From positions 48,169 through 112,168 of the forward strand of contig JALOBY010000001.1 of the NCBI GenBank assembly GCA_023228045.1: a DNA stretch of 64,000 nt, read 5' to 3'. Positions 45,569-53,963 of the stretch are shown here, in pieces. The notes under the pieces are model-generated. The model made no database searches, was not told the DNA's origin, and worked only from the letters and a program-made list of their open reading frames with translations. The position numbers were made by a program, and so were the translations under genes. Source of the DNA: Endomicrobiales bacterium (GTDB lineage Bacteria; Elusimicrobiota; Endomicrobiia; Endomicrobiales; JALOBY01). Position 1 is the stretch's first letter, and each line of letters starts with the position of its first letter.

Positions 45569-46453
45569 TTAATTTAACCTTTTAGCAGCCCTAAGTTTTG
45601 CGCTTCTGCTTCTTGAGTTAGATGCCACTTCTGCTTCTTTTGGCACAACAATTTTTTTTGTAAGAACCTCATAAACTCCATTTAATTTTTCTTGCCTGAA
45701 ATTATTTTTCACAATACGATCTTCAAGTGAGTGATAAGAAATAATTACAGCTTTTGCACCAGCTTTTAAGACATCAGGTAAGGATTTAAGCACAGATTCT
45801 AAGCTATCCAACTCACTATTTACAGCAATTCTTAATGCTTGAAAAACTTTGGTTGCCGGGTTTATATTGCCAAAACTTTTTTTTGCCTTTTGAACAATTA
45901 AAGCAAGTTCATTTGCAGTTTCAATAGGCGCTTGCAAGCGCTTTTGTACTATGTAGCGCGCAATTTTACGCGACTCCCTTTCCTCACCAAAGCGATAAAA
46001 AACTTCTGCAAGTTGCTCGCAAGAATATAAATTGACGATATCTTTTGCAGTAAGTTTAGAACGGTTGTCCATGCGCATATCCAAAGGACCCTGCATGAAA
46101 CTAAAACCCCGTGACTTATCGTCAAATTGTCTTGAAGATACACCGAGATCAAGTAAAACACCATCTAATTTTAAAACTCCTATTTTGTTAATAAGCCCTT
46201 TTAATTGCCCAAAATTCCCACGAACAAACTCTATTCTACCAGTGAAACCTGCAGTTTTAATTTTTGCCTGCTCAAGTGCAGCTTCATCGCAATCTATACC
46301 GATAATTTTTAGCTTCGGATATTTATTTAGCAGATAAAAACTATGCCCAGCCCCACCAAGAGTGCAATCAGCATAAAGACCACTTGTATTAGTAAGCAGA
46401 TACTCTTCCACCTCATTAAGCATAACAGGAATGTGGTAGTTTTCCACTTGCAT
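45569..46453 (-). CDS. rsmH: 16S rRNA (cytosine-1402-N4)-methyltransferase
   Basis: This 294-residue SAM-dependent enzyme methylates C1402 of 16S rRNA. It shows HIPVMLNEVEEYL, DCTLGGAGHSFYLL, IGIDCDEAALEQA and DGVLLDLGVSSRQFDD. The C-terminal block is ISYHSLEDRIVKNNFR, with NSRSRSAKLRAAKRL at the end. It follows mraZ, the standard dcw order. Confidence 0.97.
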   Translation of the reverse strand: MQVENYHIPVMLNEVEEYLLTNTSGLYADCTLGGAGHSFYLLNKYPKLKIIGIDCDEAALEQAKIKTAGFTGRIEFVRGNFGQLKGLINKIGVLKLDGVLLDLGVSSRQFDDKSRGFSFMQGPLDMRMDNRSKLTAKDIVNLYSCEQLAEVFYRFGEERESRKIARYIVQKRLQAPIETANELALIVQKAKKSFGNINPATKVFQALRIAVNSELDSLESVLKSLPDVLKAGAKAVIISYHSLEDRIVKNNFRQEKLNGVYEVLTKKIVVPKEAEVASNSRSRSAKLRAAKRLN

Positions 46454-46474
46454 TTAAGCGCCTTTTAGTTAGCT

Positions 46475-46900
46475 TTAGATTTCTAACTTATCGGACATTT
46501 CACTAAGAGAGGTTGAAGCTTTTAAGTAATAATCTTCCCAGAGTTTTTTATCCCAAATTTCAACTCGGTTGCCTACACCAACTATTGTTGTCTCTGTGCT
46601 AAAACCCGCATATTTCACCAGTGAGGCAGGAATTAATATGCGGCCTTGTGCGTCCGGAACTACTTCATATGCTCCGGAAAACAACGCTCGTTTAAATGCC
46701 CTTTCCTCTACTTTGCTTTGTAAAGACACTTTTTCAATTTTTTCTAAGACATTTTTCCAAGAGAGTAAGTCATAAAGAAAAAGACACTTATCAAGCCCTT
46801 GGGTAAGCACAAACTTCGCCTTTTTCCCTGTACGAAAAGCCGAGGGAATAAAAACCCTGTTTTTTGCGTCGATTAAATGCTGGTATTTACCAATATACAT
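46475..46900 (-). CDS. mraZ: Transcriptional regulator MraZ
   Basis: This 141-residue protein has two SpoVT/AbrB-type halves. The first reads YQHLIDAKNRVFIPSAFR and the second YEVVPDAQGRILIPASLV. MraZ binds repeated boxes before its own gene and tunes the dcw cluster. Candidate boxes and a consensus promoter lie just upstream. It starts the cell-wall operon. Confidence 0.96.
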   Translation of the reverse strand: MYIGKYQHLIDAKNRVFIPSAFRTGKKAKFVLTQGLDKCLFLYDLLSWKNVLEKIEKVSLQSKVEERAFKRALFSGAYEVVPDAQGRILIPASLVKYAGFSTETTIVGVGNRVEIWDKKLWEDYYLKASTSLSEMSDKLEI

Positions 46901-46924
46901 ATATCACCATTATTTTACACAATC

Positions 46925-46941
46925 CACCACTTTGCACCACT
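46925..46941 (-). promoter_or_regulatory. Candidate MraZ operator: two AGTGGTG boxes
   Basis: Exact AGTGGTG units occur at 46935-46941 and 46925-46931 on the minus strand, with a 10-base period. They lie between the -10 box and the mraZ start. MraZ boxes in other bacteria are G-rich direct repeats of the same period; binding is inferred. Confidence 0.55.
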
Positions 46942-46949
46942 ACGGCAGA

Positions 46950-46978
46950 ATTATATTACAACTTCTATAACTTGTCAA
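46950..46978 (-). promoter_or_regulatory. Consensus sigma-70 promoter of the mraZ/dcw cluster
   Basis: TTGACA and TATAAT, both perfect, are separated by 17 bases on the minus strand. The start of transcription would lie just before the AGTGGTG boxes. Confidence 0.85.
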
Positions 46979-47012
46979 TAGGCTATTTATTTAACAACAA
47001 TTAAAAGGCAAC

Positions 47013-47053
47013 AAAAAAGCGGTAGTTCTAAAATTTCAGAACCACCGCTTTCT
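47013..47053 (-). terminator. Terminator after the TSUP gene
   Basis: AAAGCGGTGGTTCTG pairs with AGAACTACCGCTTT around a short A/T loop, followed by TTTTTTG on the minus strand. It separates the TSUP gene from the mraZ promoter. Confidence 0.85.
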
Positions 47054-47084
47054 ATTTTGCATTATTTATATTGATATAAAAAAA

Positions 47085-47435
47085 CTATTTTGAAAAAATC
47101 ATTTGAAAAGCAACAACAAGCATTACAATACCAAAAACCTTTTTAAGAATTGCGCCATCGCTTAGCACTGCGAATTTTGCGCCTACTAAACCACCTATCA
47201 CAAAACCGATGCAAATCAACACCGCAACCGGTATATTCACATACTCTTTATTATAGTAAGTTATTGCCGCAAGTATACCTATTGGAGCAACCATTGCCGC
47301 AAGAGTAGTGCCTTGCGCCATATGCTGACTCATTTTGAAGAAATACACCAGCACCGGTATCAATAGAACACCACCGCCGATGCCTATAAAACCGCTTAAA
47401 CAACCAGCAACTAAACCTAAAACAACATACCCCAT
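47085..47435 (-). CDS. Half-size TSUP-family membrane transporter
   Basis: The protein has about 116 residues with roughly four membrane helices. It shows VAGCLSGFIGIGGGVLLIPV, the N-terminal repeat of the TauE/SafE (TSUP, DUF81) family, and GTTLAAMVAPIGILAAITYY. Full-length members have two such repeats and about 250 residues; this one has only one. The family exports sulfur compounds, but the substrate here is unknown. The ATG at 47435 is the conservative start. A TTG at 47444 has GGGAG at better distance, and the longest frame would run into RNase P RNA. It ends in a clear terminator. Confidence 0.75.
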   Translation of the reverse strand: MGYVVLGLVAGCLSGFIGIGGGVLLIPVLVYFFKMSQHMAQGTTLAAMVAPIGILAAITYYNKEYVNIPVAVLICIGFVIGGLVGAKFAVLSDGAILKKVFGIVMLVVAFQMIFSK

Positions 47436-47471
47436 TAAAAGCAATTCTAAATCTCCCTTATAAAAAAATAA

Positions 47472-47835
47472 CTGGAGCAACCTATACACCGAATTCTGTT
47501 ATACGCTTTTAAGCGCATATCAGGGCCATTTCTCTGTCGTATAGATTGCTCTATACGATCAAGCGGCTTACCTGCAGGCGGTTAAACCTGCAAACTTTGC
47601 CTTGCATCCCGGTAAGGATTTAGCCGTTTCATACCTTAAGTTACCTCAAGGCCTTTACCGCACTAGGCGGCAATCTTTTGCTTTTCAGCAAAAGCCGTTA
47701 CTGTTCGCACCTCTATCCCGCTATATGCGGGACGATGGGAATTGCCCACTACCGTTTATCCCGCCTATGGCGGGATTGAAGTTCGGACTTTCCTCTTTGC
47801 GAATAAATCGCAAAGCGACCCTGCAGTTGCCCCAG
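47472..47835 (-). ncRNA. rnpB: RNase P RNA, bacterial type A
   Basis: The conserved GAGGAAAGTCCG (complement of 47784-47795) and the 3' motif ACAGAATTCGG are both present in the right order about 300 bases apart. The ends pair exactly as P1: CTGGGGCAAC with GTTGCTCCAG, ten pairs with one G-U. Other stems are visible, including two GC-rich hairpins at 47716-47732 and 47758-47776. It is the catalytic RNA that trims tRNA 5' ends. Length of about 364 nt is normal. It lies between the RNase H-like gene and the TSUP gene. Confidence 0.96.
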
Positions 47836-47868
47836 ATAATATGAATACTGCAAAAATATTAATTTTAC

Positions 47869-48276
47869 CTAAAACCCTGCGCCGTCAAGCGCTTGGTTTA
47901 CAAGTTTGTCAGCTTCTTTGTTTTTTTCACGCGGGATGTGGCAAATATCAAATTTTTGAAATTTTACTGTATATGTTTTCGCTGTTTTGAATAGTTCTAA
48001 GAGAGTAGTGTCTTTTACGCGGTAAACACCTATCATCTGCTTGCAAATTAGTTCTGAATCTGTAAAAACCACTACCGCACAAGGCAAGTACTTTTTAGCA
48101 AGTTCTAAACCTCTTATCAGTGCAGTGTACTCGGCAATATTGTTGGTTGCCTTTCCAATATACTCTTTATGGCTCAAAATGGCTACTTTATCTCTATCAC
48201 AAATGTAAACACCAATTCCAGCAGGACCTGGGTTTCCCCTTGCTCCACCATCCACAAAAATATTTAATATTTTCAT
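47869..48276 (-). CDS. RNase H-like protein (RNase HI family)
   Basis: This 135-residue protein has the RNase H fold. All four acidic active-site positions are visible: Asp in IFVDGGARGNPGPAG, Glu in NNIAEYTALIRGLELA, Asp in FTDSELICKQM and Asp in REKNKEADKLVNQAL. It belongs to the short RNase HI-like group seen in bacteria and archaea rather than to E. coli-type RnhA with its basic protrusion. It would cut RNA in RNA-DNA hybrids. Its ATG overlaps the upstream stop. Confidence 0.9.
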   Translation of the reverse strand: MKILNIFVDGGARGNPGPAGIGVYICDRDKVAILSHKEYIGKATNNIAEYTALIRGLELAKKYLPCAVVVFTDSELICKQMIGVYRVKDTTLLELFKTAKTYTVKFQKFDICHIPREKNKEADKLVNQALDGAGF

Positions 48277-48977
48277 TTTTTGTAAAGTATTCGAAAGCAG
48301 TTATCACACCGTACCAACGCTTGAGCTTTATGAACCTCATTGATTAATTGAGGTCTTAGGTTTATGTGACAACCGCCACAGTTTTCACCCTCAATGCAAG
48401 CAACGGCAACACCGCCTTTGCCAGAACGAATATATTCATACATTGAAAGTGTATTAGGCTCTACTTTTTGAGCTAAAATGGCTCTTTGCTGACATTTTTG
48501 CAACACATCATTTTTAAAAACATCAAGCTTTTTTGTGATATCAGTTATCTCTTGCTCAATATGCTTTTCTTTTTCTTTATATTTTTTTTCGTTTTCTTTA
48601 AGTTCTGCGCTTTTTTTCTCTGAGTCTTCCATAATTTGAAGTATCTCATCTTCTAATGCATATTTTTCTTTTTTTGCCTGTTCTATTTCTAAGATAAGAG
48701 CTTTGTAAGCATCGTTTGATTTAATGGAGTTTAACTCTCCAGAGTGTTTTTTTACCAAGCTCTCTTTTGTTTCTACATCTATTTCTTTTTCTTTGCGCTT
48801 AATTTGTAACTGTGTAAACGACAACTTTGTTGCCTCAAAATCTGCCTTAAACTGTAACATAAGCTCTTTTTTTTGAGTGATTTCCAATGGAATGCCACTT
48901 ATTTGTGAATTTAGCACATCAATTGCATTGTCTTTCTCTTGCAGTTCAATAAGTAGTGTAATGTCGTCGGATAACAT
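48273..48977 (-). CDS. Coiled-coil zinc-ribbon protein (C4-type, DUF164 family)
   Basis: This 234-residue protein has a long coiled coil (about residues 10-170) and a C-terminal zinc ribbon with CIEGENCGGCHINLRP and VRCDNCFRILY; the C-x2-C pairs can hold one zinc. The family is widespread and often lies next to the RNase H-like gene, as here. Its function is not settled. I chose the ATG at 48977 because GGAGA lies five bases upstream. A longer frame to 49091 would translate tRNA-Val and is rejected. Confidence 0.88.
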   Translation of the reverse strand: MLSDDITLLIELQEKDNAIDVLNSQISGIPLEITQKKELMLQFKADFEATKLSFTQLQIKRKEKEIDVETKESLVKKHSGELNSIKSNDAYKALILEIEQAKKEKYALEDEILQIMEDSEKKSAELKENEKKYKEKEKHIEQEITDITKKLDVFKNDVLQKCQQRAILAQKVEPNTLSMYEYIRSGKGGVAVACIEGENCGGCHINLRPQLINEVHKAQALVRCDNCFRILYKK

Positions 48978-49015
48978 AAGTTCTCCAGTTATTATTGCAA
49001 AATGCGAGTTGAAAA

Positions 49016-49087
49016 TGGGTAGTGCAGGGTTCGAACCTGCGACCTCTCGCGTGTGAGGCGAGCGCTCTTCCACTGAGCTAACCACCC
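49016..49087 (-). tRNA. tRNA-Val (anticodon CAC)
   Basis: A complete cloverleaf can be drawn: acceptor GGGTGGT/ACTACCC, D arm GCTC...GAGC, anticodon arm CTCGC-CTCACAC-GCGAG, and T arm GCAGG-TTCGAAC-CCTGC. The loop gives anticodon CAC, reading GUG valine codons. CCA is not encoded. Length is 72 nt with the discriminator. Confidence 0.95.
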
Positions 49088-49101
49088 GCATACCCTTTTG
49101 G

Positions 49102-49131
49102 ATTATATAAAGTTTGCGTCTGAACGGTCAA
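49102..49131 (-). promoter_or_regulatory. Promoter of tRNA-Val
   Basis: TTGACC and TATAAT are separated by 18 bases on the minus strand. The -10 box ends 14 bases before the tRNA 5' end. Confidence 0.65.
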
Positions 49132-49179
49132 GGAATTGTTTTAATCCGGGTTTAAGGGTAAACTAATAGATGAGAAAAC

Positions 49180-49253
49180 TGGGCTCGGTAGGACTTGAAC
49201 CTACGACCAATCGATTATGAGTCGATTGCTCTAACCAACTGAGCTACGAGCCC
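49180..49253 (-). tRNA. tRNA-Met (anticodon CAT, elongator type)
   Basis: The cloverleaf shows acceptor GGGCTCG/CGAGCCC, D arm GCTC...GAGC, anticodon arm AATCGA-CTCATAA-TCGATT, and T arm GTAGG-TTCAAGT-CCTAC. The first pair is G-C, so it is not an initiator. The anticodon region ACTCATAAT resembles elongator tRNA-Met; a lysidine-modified tRNA-Ile cannot be fully excluded. CCA is not encoded. Confidence 0.93.
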
Positions 49254-49268
49254 ATTTTATGGATAGGC

Positions 49269-49297
49269 ATTTTATTCTAAATTTTTAAAAAAATCAA
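49269..49297 (-). promoter_or_regulatory. Promoter of tRNA-Met
   Basis: TTGATT and TAAAAT are separated by 17 bases on the minus strand, ending 15 bases before the tRNA. An overlapping TTGAGT/TAGAAT pair, also 17 bases apart, is an alternative. The rest of the gap to rpoD is A/T-rich, with no clear terminator. Confidence 0.55.
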
Positions 49298-49364
49298 CTC
49301 AAGCGTTACAAATTTATTTACAATTCAAAATAAAACAAACTTATCTATGAAATTACAAGTGCTT

Positions 49365-51080
49365 TTAATCAATATACTCACGTAGTGGCTTACTTCTTGA
49401 TGAGTGGCGCAACTTTCTAATTGCCTTTGCCTCTATTTGGCGCACCCTTTCCCTTGTTACTCCAAAAATTTTACCTACCTCTTCAAGTGTTCTTGGATAT
49501 CCAACACCTATTCCATAACGCAGGCGAATTATATCAGCTTCGCGTGGAGTTAATGTATTTAATACTTTCTCAATTTCAAGCCTTAAACGGTACTCGCTCG
49601 TTTTTTGCATTGGGCTTGGACTATTGCGGTCCTCAATAAAATCCTCAAGCCGCGAATCTTCTTCTTCACCAATAGGTGTTGCAAGAGAGATTGGCTCCTG
49701 CATCATTTTTAGAACCTTACGAACTCTATCTGTAGAAAGCCGCAAATGTTTTGAGTACTCTTCAATGGTTGGCTCACGGCCTGATTCTTGCAAATAACGC
49801 TTTTTTATCTTTGTAAGCTTTGAAATTAACTCCTTCATATGAACAGGAATTCTTATTGTTCTTGACTGGTCTGCAATTGCTCTATTTATTGACTGACGAA
49901 TCCACCATGTTGCGTAAGTGGAAAACTTAAAACCTCTTTTCCACTCAAACTTTTCAACCGCTTTGGAAAGACCAAGATTACCCTCTTGAATAAGATCAGA
50001 AAGCTCTAAATTACTTATGCCAACATGTTTTTTTGCTATTGAAACTACAAGGCGGAAGTTTGCCCTGATAAGTTTCGTTTTATCTTCATGTATTTTTTCC
50101 TCGAGATCTCTTATTTGTGTGTCTGTCGCTAAGAGTTCCTCCCTTGAGACCGGAACACCTTCCATGAGGCGGCCTGTTTTGGCAGCAGAACTTTCAAATG
50201 TCTCCGCAAGTGTAATTGAATTTGCAAGAATTCTACCAGTTTGTTTTTTAAATTGGCTCTCTTTAAGACGGCCAGCCTTTGCACTTTTAACAAGAGCATT
50301 AAACTTTGCCCATGGCATACGCAAATTCTTTTCAATTTTTGCAACTTCTTCTTCAGCCTCACGTAATTTTTGAGCGGTGGTTTTAATTTTATTTGTAAGG
50401 CGTTTTATTTTGTCTTGGTTAAGGTTTAAACCTATTATTGTATTTCTAATAATATCTTTTTGTTCTTTCAGCAACTTTTCAATCTTTGCACGTTCTTTAT
50501 CTGATATTTTCTTTTTATCAAGGCGCGCGCTAAGCTTTGTGGCTTTTTTTTCTGCTTTGCTTATGCCTGAAACTGCTTTTTTCATCTTTTGGCGCATACG
50601 GCTTAGCTGGCCAACAGATTTTCTGCCGCGGGGCATAAGCTCTTTCGTTGTCATTTCCTGCTGAGTTATCAGGTTTTCCCAAGTGCGAATTTCCTTTAGA
50701 ATCAACGGGGATTCCAGCACAACCATCTTAAGCAATTTTTCATTGTCATAAACACTGCGGGCAAGCTCTATCTCCGTTTTCCTGTCAAGCAGAGGAACTT
50801 TTGCCATTTCACTTAAATACATCTTTACCGGATTTGTTGTTTCGTCATCTTCATCGGCATTTATTATTGCAGCTTCTGTCGCCTCACCTGCTTTGCGCGC
50901 GGCTTCTTTGCGTTCGACAACAGATATGCCAAGGTTTTCAAGCGTTCCAAAAAAACTGTCAATTTGCTCGGGTGAAACAGCCTTACCGGGGAGATGATGA
51001 TTAATTTCGTCATAGGTGAGATAGCCCTGTCCTCTGCCCATCTCAATAAGGTCTTTGAAAAGTTTTTCCTTATCTTGCAT
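49365..51080 (-). CDS. rpoD: RNA polymerase primary sigma factor (sigma-70)
   Basis: The protein has 571 residues. Region 1.1 is at the N-terminus, with [20 protein letters not shown]. Region 1.2 has [17 protein letters not shown] charged non-conserved stretch (about 140-300) follows. Region 2 reads [23 protein letters not shown], then [19 protein letters not shown]. Region 4 ends [20 protein letters not shown] and [19 protein letters not shown]. These match the consensus -35/-10 promoters seen in this window. The ATG overlaps the dnaG stop. Confidence 0.97.
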   Translation of the reverse strand: MQDKEKLFKDLIEMGRGQGYLTYDEINHHLPGKAVSPEQIDSFFGTLENLGISVVERKEAARKAGEATEAAIINADEDDETTNPVKMYLSEMAKVPLLDRKTEIELARSVYDNEKLLKMVVLESPLILKEIRTWENLITQQEMTTKELMPRGRKSVGQLSRMRQKMKKAVSGISKAEKKATKLSARLDKKKISDKERAKIEKLLKEQKDIIRNTIIGLNLNQDKIKRLTNKIKTTAQKLREAEEEVAKIEKNLRMPWAKFNALVKSAKAGRLKESQFKKQTGRILANSITLAETFESSAAKTGRLMEGVPVSREELLATDTQIRDLEEKIHEDKTKLIRANFRLVVSIAKKHVGISNLELSDLIQEGNLGLSKAVEKFEWKRGFKFSTYATWWIRQSINRAIADQSRTIRIPVHMKELISKLTKIKKRYLQESGREPTIEEYSKHLRLSTDRVRKVLKMMQEPISLATPIGEEEDSRLEDFIEDRNSPSPMQKTSEYRLRLEIEKVLNTLTPREADIIRLRYGIGVGYPRTLEEVGKIFGVTRERVRQIEAKAIRKLRHSSRSKPLREYID

Positions 51081-52815
51081 TAGTTCTCTCCGAACCCTTT
51101 AATTTTCTATTTAAAGCAAGGTACAATTCAATTTTCTTGTCATCTTTTGGAATTTTACCGCCAAGCATTAACTCAACTTCATTCTTAAGCAAATCTCTTG
51201 TGCCTTTTTCTGTTCTTTTTTTAAGATCGTTGCAAAGCGTTTCTAATAACTGTTTTGGATTATCATACACTTTCTGTTCCAAAACCAGGGATGCAAACCA
51301 AGAAACATCTTGCGCATCTAAACTGCCAATTATGTCCGTGCTTTTTGCCCCAGAGCCAAGTAGCTCAAAAATCTTCAGGCACCTTTTGTCTAAAAACAAA
51401 TCAGATTGAAGCTTTGCAATATATTCAGGATTTAACACCAAAAACTGTAAAAGTTCTTCCTCAGCTGTTCTTATTATACTCGGTGTAACTTGTTTAACTT
51501 CTGCTTCAACTTTTGACCTGCTACCTGAAAACTTTTTAAATTTTAAAAATTCATTATTTATTGAATCTTCTTTGACACCAACTTTTTCCGAGAGAAGCTT
51601 TATCCATTCTGATTTTGCTACAGAGTTTTTTACCAAATCTACAAATGGCAAAACTTCTGATACAACCTTTGCTTTTTCATCTGGGGTATTTATGCCATAT
51701 TTTTTTATGCTCTCTTGCACAACAAACTCAGAGGCATCAAGAGCTTCTTTAAGTATGGCCTCAAATTTTGCCAGCCCATGTTGCAAAATAAACTCATCGG
51801 GGTCTTTACCTTCTGGCATAAAAACTACCGAACATGCAACTTCATTTTCTATTAAAGGAGTTATGCCACGCAATGCCGCCTGTAAACCAGCATTATCGGA
51901 GTCAAAAAGCAGTGTTGCTTTGTCAGAATACCTTTTTAAAATTCTTGCCTGCTGCGAAGTAAAAGCAGTGCCAAGCGATGCCACAGTTCTTGCGCAACCC
52001 TCTTGGTGTGTTAAAACAACATCCATATATCCTTCGAGCACAATTGGATTTAAGTTTTGCCTTAAATCACTAAGTGCCTGATAAAGACCATATAACTGTT
52101 CAGATTTTGAGTAAAGCTGCGTTTCCGGAGTATTAAGATATTTAGGCTGACCAGCATCTAAAATTCTGCCGCCGAAAGCAACCACTTTACCCTGAGAGTT
52201 TAATATCGGGAAAACCACTCTGCCTGACATATACTCAAAGTATGTGCCACGTTCTGTTTTTACTGTTATGCCACATGCTACAAGATCTTCTTGAGTATAG
52301 CCTTTTTTCTTTGCTTGTATTTGAAGCTGATTTTTTGGAGCAAAACCAAGCTTAAACTTTTCTATTGTGGCTTTTTTTATACCTCTGCTTTTCAAATACT
52401 CTCTAGCTTTTTCCCCATCCTGTGATTCCAAAAGATACCTATTGTAAAAATTTGCTGCCTGCTCCAAAATACCTAGTAATTTCTGCCTTTGCGATGCTTT
52501 TGGGAAATTGCGCTCGTTCGTTTCTTCTATTGTTACATTTGCTTTTGACGCAAGTTTTTTTACTGCCTCATGCCATGGAATTTTATCCATGTGCATTACA
52601 AATGTGAAAACATCGCCACTTTCTCTGCATCCAAAACAGGTGTAAATACCCTTATCCGGACTTACTATAAACGATGGGGATTTCTCTTTGTGAAAAGGGC
52701 ATAGTCCCTTCCAATTTCTACCGGCTTTTTTTATGGAAGGAAGATATTCGCGCACGACATCAACAATATCAAGGGATGTGCGAATTCTTTCAATAATTTC
52801 ATTTGGGATTGCCAT
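51070..52815 (-). CDS. dnaG: DNA primase
   Basis: This 581-residue enzyme makes RNA primers for replication. The CHC2 zinc domain lies near residues 37-70, with [11 protein letters not shown] and [12 protein letters not shown]. The Toprim core shows EGYMDVVL and LLFDSDNAG. The C-terminal helicase-binding region follows. I chose the ATG at 52815 ([12 protein letters not shown]); the TTG at 52848 would place codons in repeat copy C. No strong ribosome-binding site precedes the ATG, and the repeat lies only about 20 bases upstream. Confidence 0.96.
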   Translation of the reverse strand: MAIPNEIIERIRTSLDIVDVVREYLPSIKKAGRNWKGLCPFHKEKSPSFIVSPDKGIYTCFGCRESGDVFTFVMHMDKIPWHEAVKKLASKANVTIEETNERNFPKASQRQKLLGILEQAANFYNRYLLESQDGEKAREYLKSRGIKKATIEKFKLGFAPKNQLQIQAKKKGYTQEDLVACGITVKTERGTYFEYMSGRVVFPILNSQGKVVAFGGRILDAGQPKYLNTPETQLYSKSEQLYGLYQALSDLRQNLNPIVLEGYMDVVLTHQEGCARTVASLGTAFTSQQARILKRYSDKATLLFDSDNAGLQAALRGITPLIENEVACSVVFMPEGKDPDEFILQHGLAKFEAILKEALDASEFVVQESIKKYGINTPDEKAKVVSEVLPFVDLVKNSVAKSEWIKLLSEKVGVKEDSINNEFLKFKKFSGSRSKVEAEVKQVTPSIIRTAEEELLQFLVLNPEYIAKLQSDLFLDKRCLKIFELLGSGAKSTDIIGSLDAQDVSWFASLVLEQKVYDNPKQLLETLCNDLKKRTEKGTRDLLKNEVELMLGGKIPKDDKKIELYLALNRKLKGSERTNAR

Positions 52816-52834
52816 AAGTGTTTCAGCAATTAAA

Positions 52835-52991
52835 CCTAGATTTTGCAATAGGATTTGGAATTCGTCGCAAGATATGGGACATTTTTATCCGCAAAACTCT
52901 TGCTAATGGAATTACCATTATCTGCAATTTTTGCGTCAAAAATGCCTCCATCTCTTTCGTCTCGGTTCTCAAACCTATTACAAAGTCTAGG
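52835..52991 (+). repeat. 157-bp palindromic intergenic element, copy C (NIF3 gene-dnaG)
   Basis: It aligns without gaps to copies A and B, in plus orientation. Ends are CCTAGATTTT and the complement of CCTAGACTTT. Flanks are TTAAA and TTAAC, four of five bases identical. The TAA stop of the NIF3-like gene (52992-52994) lies directly at its edge. Changes near the centre of the hairpin keep pairing: TAATGG faces CCATTA, where copy A has AAATGG facing CCATTC. Confidence 0.85.
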
Positions 52992-53951
52992 TTAACTACG
53001 GCGGAACCTTTTAAAACCCGAGCATTCCACAGTTTCAATTTTACCGAATTTTTTTTCAACAGCGTCAAGCATTAAATTAATTCCAAGATTATCAGAAGAG
53101 ATATGACCTGCTATCACCACATTTATATGATGTTTTTGGGCATTCTTATAATGATCTTCACTCATATGCATGCACACCATTGTGCCTACGCCGGCTTGCG
53201 AAAGCTTTTCAATTAGGTCTTTTGAACCTTCTGTGCCACCAGTCATATCTACAAATATTTTACCGGTGCGATTTTCCGGCAAACCATTTATAATTATTGG
53301 GCCAGCACCAATTGAATCGGCATATTTGTACTCTGAAATATCCAAAAGTAAATCAACAACCGCATCAAGATTTTTAGGTTTGCTTTCATCAAAGAGCTTC
53401 TGTAAGTAAGATACCACATGATTATCGGCAACGGTATGGGCAGACATAAAAGGAATGCCCAAAAGCAAAGCTGCATCAACAGCTCTTGTATGGTTTGCAG
53501 ATAACACGCGCCTTGCAACTTCTTTTTCACGAGTGCTTGTAAGAGACTCAGAAACATTTAGAGGGACGCCAAACTTATTTAAAATATCCGCTTGCATACC
53601 AATAACCTGAGAAAAAGTTGCATAGGCTTTACCTTCAGGATGATGCGTAATTACAAGGTCAATTTTCCTACCAGCGGCATTTAGGGTATTGGCAAGCAGC
53701 ATTTCAGATGTCTCAATATCTATACCAAAGAGTATTGTTTTAACCTCTTCGTTTCCACTTCCGTTTAATATTCTTGAATCGGCGTATGGATTTGTGAGCT
53801 TATCTGTATCAAAGCGCCCTTTTTCTTTGCCGGAAAGTTTCGCGTATTTCTCCGCATTATCAACAAGAAGTTCTCTTACGGCTTTTGGACCGCGTGGGTC
53901 CTGCGTTATGCCTTGAGAAATAATGAATTCAAAAAGCTCTTTAAATTTCAT
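52992..53951 (-). CDS. NIF3-like dinuclear metal center protein
   Basis: This 319-residue protein shows VITHHPEGKAYATF near residues 98-112, MSAHTVADNH and VVIAGHISSDNLGINLM. These His-rich blocks are metal-binding sites in the NIF3/YqfO/YbgI family. The biochemical role of the family is not firmly known; cyclic-nucleotide or GTP-related hydrolysis has been proposed. Proximity to rpsU, dnaG and rpoD recalls Gram-positive operons, where a NIF3 gene follows rpoD. Its stop abuts repeat copy C. Confidence 0.85.
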   Translation of the reverse strand: MKFKELFEFIISQGITQDPRGPKAVRELLVDNAEKYAKLSGKEKGRFDTDKLTNPYADSRILNGSGNEEVKTILFGIDIETSEMLLANTLNAAGRKIDLVITHHPEGKAYATFSQVIGMQADILNKFGVPLNVSESLTSTREKEVARRVLSANHTRAVDAALLLGIPFMSAHTVADNHVVSYLQKLFDESKPKNLDAVVDLLLDISEYKYADSIGAGPIIINGLPENRTGKIFVDMTGGTEGSKDLIEKLSQAGVGTMVCMHMSEDHYKNAQKHHINVVIAGHISSDNLGINLMLDAVEKKFGKIETVECSGFKRFRRS

Positions 53952-53963
53952 TTATAGAATCTC

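Noticed and set aside
47602..47990. Plus-strand frames of about 80 codons
   Set aside because: They lie antisense to RNase P RNA and the RNase H-like gene.
48978..49091. N-terminal extension of the zinc-ribbon gene (VEERSPHTREVAGSNPAL type peptide)
   Set aside because: This is the well-known false translation of a tRNA gene (tRNA-Val at 49016-49087). The real start at 48977 has its own ribosome-binding site.
49180..49253. Initiator tRNA-fMet
   Set aside because: The acceptor starts with a paired G-C and the anticodon stem lacks the three G-C pairs of initiators, so the elongator type is preferred.
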